This document shows positions 60,316 to 64,000 of a stretch of 64,000 nt of DNA, piece by piece (position 1 is the first letter of the stretch; each line of letters starts with the position of its first letter). The notes below the pieces were generated by a model, which was not told the DNA's origin, did no database searches, and was given only the letters and a program-made list of their open reading frames with translations. The position numbers and the translations under genes are program-made. The DNA is taken from positions 49,713 through 113,712 of the forward strand of contig CAMLDI010000006.1 in assembly GCA_946478845.1 (NCBI GenBank). The letters run 5' to 3'. The DNA comes from an uncultured Paenibacillaceae bacterium (lineage in GTDB: Bacteria; Bacillota; Bacilli; Aneurinibacillales; Aneurinibacillaceae).

Positions 60316-60334
60316 ATTTTTTTAAGGTTAACTA

Positions 60335-60356
60335 TTAACAATATGTTTATTGTTAA
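60335..60356. promoter_or_regulatory. NrtR operator upstream of pncA
   Basis: TTAACAA-N8-TTGTTAA, identical in arms and spacing to the element before nrtR (59478-59499). It is 36 bp upstream of the pncA start. Confidence 0.72.
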
Positions 60357-60391
60357 TTATAAATTAAGTTACCTTTTAGGAGGAATATCAC

Positions 60392-60940
60392 ATGAAAAAA
60401 GCGCTAATCAATATCGATTATACCAATGATTTTGTCGCACCAAAGGGTGCATTGACCTGCGGTGCACCTGCCCAGGCCATTGAAAAATCCATAACGGCAA
60501 TCACCCGACAATTTATTGAAACGGGGGATTATGTGGTTTTCGCTATCGATCAACACAACGAGAATGATTTGCTTCATCCTGAGGCAAAGCTCTTCCCCCC
60601 TCACAACATTACAGGAACTGCTGGACGTAATTTGTACGGTACATTAAATGAAGTTTACCTGCAAAACAAAGAGAAGGAAAACCTATATTGGATGGACAAA
60701 ACAAGATATTCTGCCTTCGCCGGAACAGATTTAGAAATCAAATTACGGGAAAGAGGCATTAACGAGATTCATCTTGTGGGGTGTGCAACGGATATTTGTG
60801 TCTTTCAAACAGCAGTTGATGCTTATAACAAAGGATTTCACATTGTGATACACAAAGAAGCAGTCGCAAGCTTTAATCCCCTGGGTCACCAATGGGCTCT
60901 AGACCAATTCAAAAACACCTTTGGCGCTAAAATTCTTTAA
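60392..60940 (+). CDS. pncA: Nicotinamidase
   Basis: A 182-residue isochorismatase-fold amidase hydrolysing nicotinamide to nicotinate. Catalytic triad: Asp in NIDYTNDF, Lys in WMDKTRYSAF and Cys in VGCATDICV; metal ligands in IDQHNEND. Strong TAGGAGGA ribosome binding site. Paired with pncB 20 nt downstream for NAD salvage and under predicted NrtR control. Confidence 0.94.
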   Translation: MKKALINIDYTNDFVAPKGALTCGAPAQAIEKSITAITRQFIETGDYVVFAIDQHNENDLLHPEAKLFPPHNITGTAGRNLYGTLNEVYLQNKEKENLYWMDKTRYSAFAGTDLEIKLRERGINEIHLVGCATDICVFQTAVDAYNKGFHIVIHKEAVASFNPLGHQWALDQFKNTFGAKIL

Positions 60941-60960
60941 TCATTTGGGAGGGATTTCAC

Positions 60961-62421
60961 ATGAAACAAAAATACATGGACGATAATTTAGCACTCCATA
61001 CCGACCTGTATCAAATCAATATGGCGGAAACCTATTGGGAGGATGGAATACACAATCGAAGAGCTGTGTTTGACGTTTTTTTTCGCAAGCTCCCTTTTGG
61101 AAATGGATATGCAGTATTCGCCGGCCTGGAAAGAATAATCGAGTATCTACAAAATTTCCGCTTTACGAAAAGTGACATAGACTATTTAAAATACAATTTG
61201 GGTTACAAAGATGATTTCCTGGAATTTCTGCAAACCGTGAATTTTACTGGTACAGTCCGTGGGATGAGAGAAGGTGAATTGGTTTTCGCCAATGAACCTA
61301 TGCTTCGCATTGAAGCACCCCTGGCAGAGGCACAATTAATCGAAACCGCCATTTTAAATATTGTTAATTACCAAACACTCATTGCAACCAAAGCTTCCCG
61401 GATAAAACAAGTGATCGGTGAACAAACCGCAATGGAATTCGGTACCCGACGTGCCCAGGAAATGGATGCTGCCATATGGGGAACCCGTGCCGCTTACATT
61501 GGCGGGTTTGAGGCAACCTCAAACGTAAGAGCTGGCAAACTCTTTGGGATCCCGGTAGCAGGAACTCATGCTCACGCATTAGTGCAAGCCTATCAAGATG
61601 AATATATTGCCTTCCATAACTACGCAAAACGCCATAAGGATTGTGTATTTCTCGTAGATACTTACGACACCTTAAAATCCGGGGTTCCCACAGCTATTCA
61701 AGTGGCAAAAGAATTAGAAGGCCAGATAAACTTCATTGGAATCCGCCTTGACAGTGGCGATTTAGCATATCTATCAAAAGAAGCCAGAAAGATGTTGGAT
61801 GAAGCGGGATTCAAAAAGACGAAAATTTTTGCCTCTAATGATTTAGATGAAGAAACCATTATGAATTTAAAAGCCCAGGGTGCAAAAATTGATTCCTGGG
61901 GAATCGGCACAAAATTAATCACCGCCTTTGACCAACCCGCCTTAGGCGCTGTTTATAAAATGGTTTCCATTGAAGATGATCAGGGAAATTTAGTTGATAC
62001 CATAAAAATCAGCAGCAATCCCGAAAAAGTTTTAACCCCAGGCCTTAAACGGGTGTACCGCATCATTAACACAAACAATCAAAAATCAGAGGGTGATTAT
62101 ATCGCTCTGGAAAATGAAAAACCTCAGGAAGAAGAACGGTTGAAAATGTTTCATCCTGTATACACCTTTATCAGCAAATATGTAACCAACTTTGAAGCAA
62201 AGGACTTGCACCAAACCATCTTTGAAAATGGAGAACTGATCTATACCCTCCCATCCATTCAGGAGATTCAAAGATATGCCAAAGAAAATTTAACGATACT
62301 CTGGGATGAATACAAAAGAATCCTTAACCCAGAAGAATATCCCGTTGATCTGAGCCCGACTTGCTGGCAGAATAAAATGAATCATATTGAGCGAGTTAAA
62401 CAAAAAGTAGGAGGTTGCTAG
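60961..62421 (+). CDS. pncB: Nicotinate phosphoribosyltransferase
   Basis: A 486-residue NAPRTase converting nicotinate and PRPP to nicotinate mononucleotide. Conserved motifs: LHTDLYQINMAETYWEDG, FGTRRAQEMDAA, GTHAHALVQAY (active-site His), FIGIRLDSGDLAYLSKEAR and GIGTKLITAFDQPALGAVYKM. GGGAGGG ribosome binding site. Last gene of the pnc unit; a weak hairpin with U-run follows. Confidence 0.95.
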   Translation: MKQKYMDDNLALHTDLYQINMAETYWEDGIHNRRAVFDVFFRKLPFGNGYAVFAGLERIIEYLQNFRFTKSDIDYLKYNLGYKDDFLEFLQTVNFTGTVRGMREGELVFANEPMLRIEAPLAEAQLIETAILNIVNYQTLIATKASRIKQVIGEQTAMEFGTRRAQEMDAAIWGTRAAYIGGFEATSNVRAGKLFGIPVAGTHAHALVQAYQDEYIAFHNYAKRHKDCVFLVDTYDTLKSGVPTAIQVAKELEGQINFIGIRLDSGDLAYLSKEARKMLDEAGFKKTKIFASNDLDEETIMNLKAQGAKIDSWGIGTKLITAFDQPALGAVYKMVSIEDDQGNLVDTIKISSNPEKVLTPGLKRVYRIINTNNQKSEGDYIALENEKPQEEERLKMFHPVYTFISKYVTNFEAKDLHQTIFENGELIYTLPSIQEIQRYAKENLTILWDEYKRILNPEEYPVDLSPTCWQNKMNHIERVKQKVGGC

Positions 62422-62448
62422 GGGGTTATTATACTTATACCCCTTTTT
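62420..62448 (+). terminator. Possible terminator after pncB
   Basis: AGGGG (62420-62424) can pair with CCCCT (62440-62444) over a long loop, followed by TTTTTCC. Weak stem, so uncertain. Confidence 0.4.
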
Positions 62449-62535
62449 CCTACTCTTTCCAACAACCATCATTTACCCAATTTTTATTGAATACTTTGTG
62501 AAATACGTAATAACAATATACAAATTGGGGAAGAA

Positions 62536-62628
62536 ATGAGTAACAAGGATCTAAAAGGCATCGTCAATGGTTTTAGAAATAACTTGGAAAGTTTAGGAGT
62601 GATCTCATGTCTACATTATGGGTTTTAG
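62536..62628 (+). CDS. Possible 30-residue peptide
   Basis: An ATG after GGGGAAG opens a 30-codon frame (MSNKDLKGIVNG start) whose end overlaps the start of the following small membrane protein gene by 22 nt. It may couple translation of that gene. No family recognised and no other support. Confidence 0.3.
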   Translation: MSNKDLKGIVNGFRNNLESLGVISCLHYGF

Positions 62629-62774
62629 GAATTGTTTGGACAGTTATCTTTTTAATTGGTGCGTTTATTCGTTTTAAAATTGCCATTTTAAAACATCAAT
62701 TGAAAGAGGATGAGTATGAAGAAAAGAATTATGAGCTTAAAAGAAAAAAAACCACAGAATACAAATTTTTATAG
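62607..62774 (+). CDS. Small single-pass membrane protein, 55 residues
   Basis: A 55-codon ORF with AGGAGTGA ribosome binding site. The peptide has one N-terminal hydrophobic helix (about 3-22), then a highly charged Lys/Glu tail. The form fits a small membrane-anchored protein facing the cytoplasm. It is not a recognised family. A terminator follows directly. Confidence 0.6.
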   Translation: MSTLWVLGIVWTVIFLIGAFIRFKIAILKHQLKEDEYEEKNYELKRKKTTEYKFL

Positions 62775-62782
62775 AAAGAAAT

Positions 62783-62822
62783 AAAAAACCCTCCCAGGTA
62801 AATATGTTCCTGAGGAGGGTTA
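62783..62822. terminator. Bidirectional terminator, small protein and PEP-utiliser fragment
   Basis: AACCCTCC / GGAGGGTT stem with internal loop (62785-62822) and a U-run on the minus strand, A-rich on the other. Ends both convergent units. Confidence 0.8.
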
Positions 62823-62826
62823 ACTA

Positions 62827-63108
62827 TTATTCTTCAATCTTGACAATTCCTCGATTTCCATCAACCGTTATTCGTTGCCCATTTTTTAAGTAGTCTGTCC
62901 CTTTTCCTACTCCAAGGACGGCTGGAATGCCATACTCTCGGGCGACAATCGCACCATGGCTTAAGGGCCCGCCATAATCTGTGACTAAAGCCCCAGCAAC
63001 AGAAAATAAAGGGGTCCATGCAGGATTTGTAGTCATTGCTACTAACACCTCTCCCCTTTTCAAGTGGGCAAAATCTTCAGTGGAACGGATGACTTTCACT
63101 GGTCCCAA
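62827..63108 (-). pseudogene. C-terminal fragment of a PEP-utilising enzyme (mobile domain)
   Basis: A 93-codon 3' fragment encoding the PEP-utilisers mobile (phosphohistidine) domain: GALVTDYGGPLSHGAIVAREYGIPAVLGV with the phosphorylated His, then ITVDGNRGIVKI. The family is PEP synthase/rifampicin phosphotransferase/PPDK-like; which one cannot be told. The upstream part is missing: an IS200/IS605-type element begins right at its 5' edge. The frame-start TTG has no ribosome binding site, so it is most likely a disrupted gene. Confidence 0.8.
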
Positions 63109-63114
63109 AAACCT

Positions 63115-63354
63115 ATATAAATTTACGGATTATAGTAAAAATATTAGGTTTTTAAGTTGTTCGCTCCACAAACATAGTGGTCTTGGTTGAGCCAGTGAAC
63201 AAGCTGTAAATCCAAATACTCGACAACATCACCTGTTCTTCCCACAACCGTTGAGATAAAACGATAGAATAGACCTCCCATTACCCCCTTACGGTAAAGT
63301 GCAACGCCTCTGAAGGAGGTTGGCTACACTTGTGATAAAGGGAGGTCTTTTTTA
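63115..63354 (-). ncRNA. Probable TnpB omegaRNA (right-end RNA) region
   Basis: Between the tnpB stop and the disrupted PEP-utiliser gene is about 240 bp without a gene. On the minus strand it holds a large structured block: an outer 9-bp stem AGACCTCCC/GGGAGGTCT (63271-63348) enclosing a GGAGG-type inner hairpin, then further short stems to about 63140. This position and structure fit the omegaRNA/right end of TnpB elements, whose guide would read into the flank near 63100. Exact ends are not determined. Confidence 0.55.
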
Positions 63355-64000
63355 TTAACTTGCTGTGAGTTTCATTCTGTTTTCGAGGATTTTTTTCACT
63401 GTTTTGTAATTTGTATATAGCGTAATTTCTTTATCATCTTTTCGTTGCTTAATATTGTTACTGGCATTTATATCGGCATGCATTTTACCACAGCGTTCGC
63501 AAGTAAATGTATCCCCATTTCTTTTTCCAAAACATCCACATTTATGACATATTTGTGATGTATAAGCCGCATTCACTTTATGCATTTTGATATGATTAAG
63601 CTCTGCTTTGTATTCTAATCGTTCCTTAATGTATCCTTTAATCCAACGGGAAAGCTTACGCTTTATGTGTTTGGGAAACTTATCATCCCAAGAAACGAAG
63701 GTTAAATCTTCCTGAATAATATCACTTGGTTTTTCCATAAAAAGAAATTGATTTAAGGAATGGTTAATGTAACTTTTAACTGTTGTATCATGTTTATTCT
63801 TTTGTTTATTGTATTTCTTCTTGCCTAAGTTGTTTTCTCTTATTCTGTTCGCTGTTTTCAAATTTCCTTCTGCTTCATATTTTCTTACCAGTGCATAATA
63901 GGGGTTCCGTTTTGTATTCACCTTATTCAAACGTTCTGTTTCTGTGTTCAATAAATCATTTAACTTTTCACCATATAAATGGCCTGTTGAAGTAGCAAGC
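63355..64000 (-). CDS. tnpB: TnpB RNA-guided nuclease, C-terminal 215 codons (partial at window edge)
   Basis: The reading frame is open to the right edge; the visible part begins LATSTGHLYG (after RuvC-I). RuvC-II Glu is in IIQEDLTFVSW, a zinc finger CHKCG...CERCG is present, and RuvC-III Asp is in HADINASNN. An internal helical insert lies between. This is the IS200/IS605 OrfB/TnpB nuclease. It ends 247 bp from the disrupted PEP-utiliser gene. Confidence 0.85.
   Translation of the reverse strand, partial: LATSTGHLYGEKLNDLLNTETERLNKVNTKRNPYYALVRKYEAEGNLKTANRIRENNLGKKKYNKQKNKHDTTVKSYINHSLNQFLFMEKPSDIIQEDLTFVSWDDKFPKHIKRKLSRWIKGYIKERLEYKAELNHIKMHKVNAAYTSQICHKCGCFGKRNGDTFTCERCGKMHADINASNNIKQRKDDKEITLYTNYKTVKKILENRMKLTAS

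Larger units (their letters stand above)
63115..64000 (-). mobile_element. IS200/IS605-family (TnpB) insertion element, partial
   Basis: Comprises the partial tnpB and the right-end structured region. The left part lies beyond the window. The insertion point is near 63105-63115, where the PEP-utiliser coding sequence breaks just before its GPVKVI segment. No tnpA is seen in the window; it could lie outside or be absent. Confidence 0.75.

Noticed and set aside
63271..63348. Plus-strand terminator reading of AGACCTCCC...GGGAGGTCTTTTTT
   Set aside because: The loop is about 60 nt and no plus-strand gene precedes it; the position after tnpB fits the omegaRNA stem better.
1..64000. CRISPR array or tRNA/rRNA genes
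   Set aside because: No regularly spaced repeats and no tRNA-like cloverleaf or rRNA stretch were seen by eye.

Overview
The window reads as chromosome of a low-GC, endospore-forming member of the Bacillales. It carries sporulation genes in near-B. subtilis order (dacB-spmA-spmB-rluB; dacF, spoIIAA-spoIIAB-sigF, spoVAA-spoVAB, lysA), the scpA/scpB-rib-ppiB neighbourhood, strong AGGAGG ribosome binding sites, frequent TTG/GTG starts and many U-tailed hairpin terminators. I cannot name the species. No tRNA, rRNA or CRISPR array was seen. Layout: 1-2356 (minus) start of rluB, spmB, spmA, dacB. 2357-4151: small peptide, lipoprotein, DUF4184 protein. 4254-10432 (minus): scpB, scpA, a site-2 protease, the riboflavin operon ribD-ribE-ribBA-ribH behind an FMN riboswitch, and ppiB. 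10464-15659 (minus): a MASE3-PAS-GGDEF-EAL protein, a probable diheme b-type membrane cytochrome and a two-component pair. 15747-18855 (minus): lhgO-nagA-AlbA_2 operon; then hit (+), lysA and a short spoVA operon. 22032-27544 (minus): a Bce-type peptide sensing/detoxification module lying between spoVAA and sigF. 27660-30535: sigF, spoIIAB, spoIIAA, dacF, with good sigma-H and sigma-F promoter matches. 30690-46003 is mixed accessory and housekeeping DNA: a YppF-like protein, a 3-hydroxyacyl-CoA dehydrogenase divergent from a Crp/Fnr regulator, a NifX-like protein, an esterase plus LigB-type dioxygenase divergent from a YodB-like thiol regulator, a polynucleotide kinase-phosphatase, a nucleotidyltransferase with a small basic partner, a Cam-type carbonic anhydrase lipoprotein, a GltB-like FMN protein, and a second two-component/ABC module. 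47005-57589 is a probable aromatic-acid catabolic island: LysR, TRAP transporter, an ArsB/NhaD-type permease, Rieske oxygenase plus zinc dehydrogenase, an ACMSD-type amidohydrolase with two IclR regulators, and a LigB-type extradiol dioxygenase. 57780-62421 (+): MBL hydrolase, TetR and ABM operon, then an NAD-salvage regulon (nrtR, pncA, pncB) with matching 22-bp palindromes in front of nrtR and pncA. The right end holds a PEP-utilising enzyme fragment cut by an IS200/IS605-type element with a partial tnpB and probable omegaRNA. The most distinctive items are the aromatic island with no visible reductase, the paired TACT-N7-AGTA operators at the YodB-like locus, the NrtR operator pair, the extracellular Cam-type carbonic anhydrase, and the Bce module with a TTACA-N4-TGTAA box at its ABC promoter. 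All functions are inferred by reading motifs; no database search was possible.
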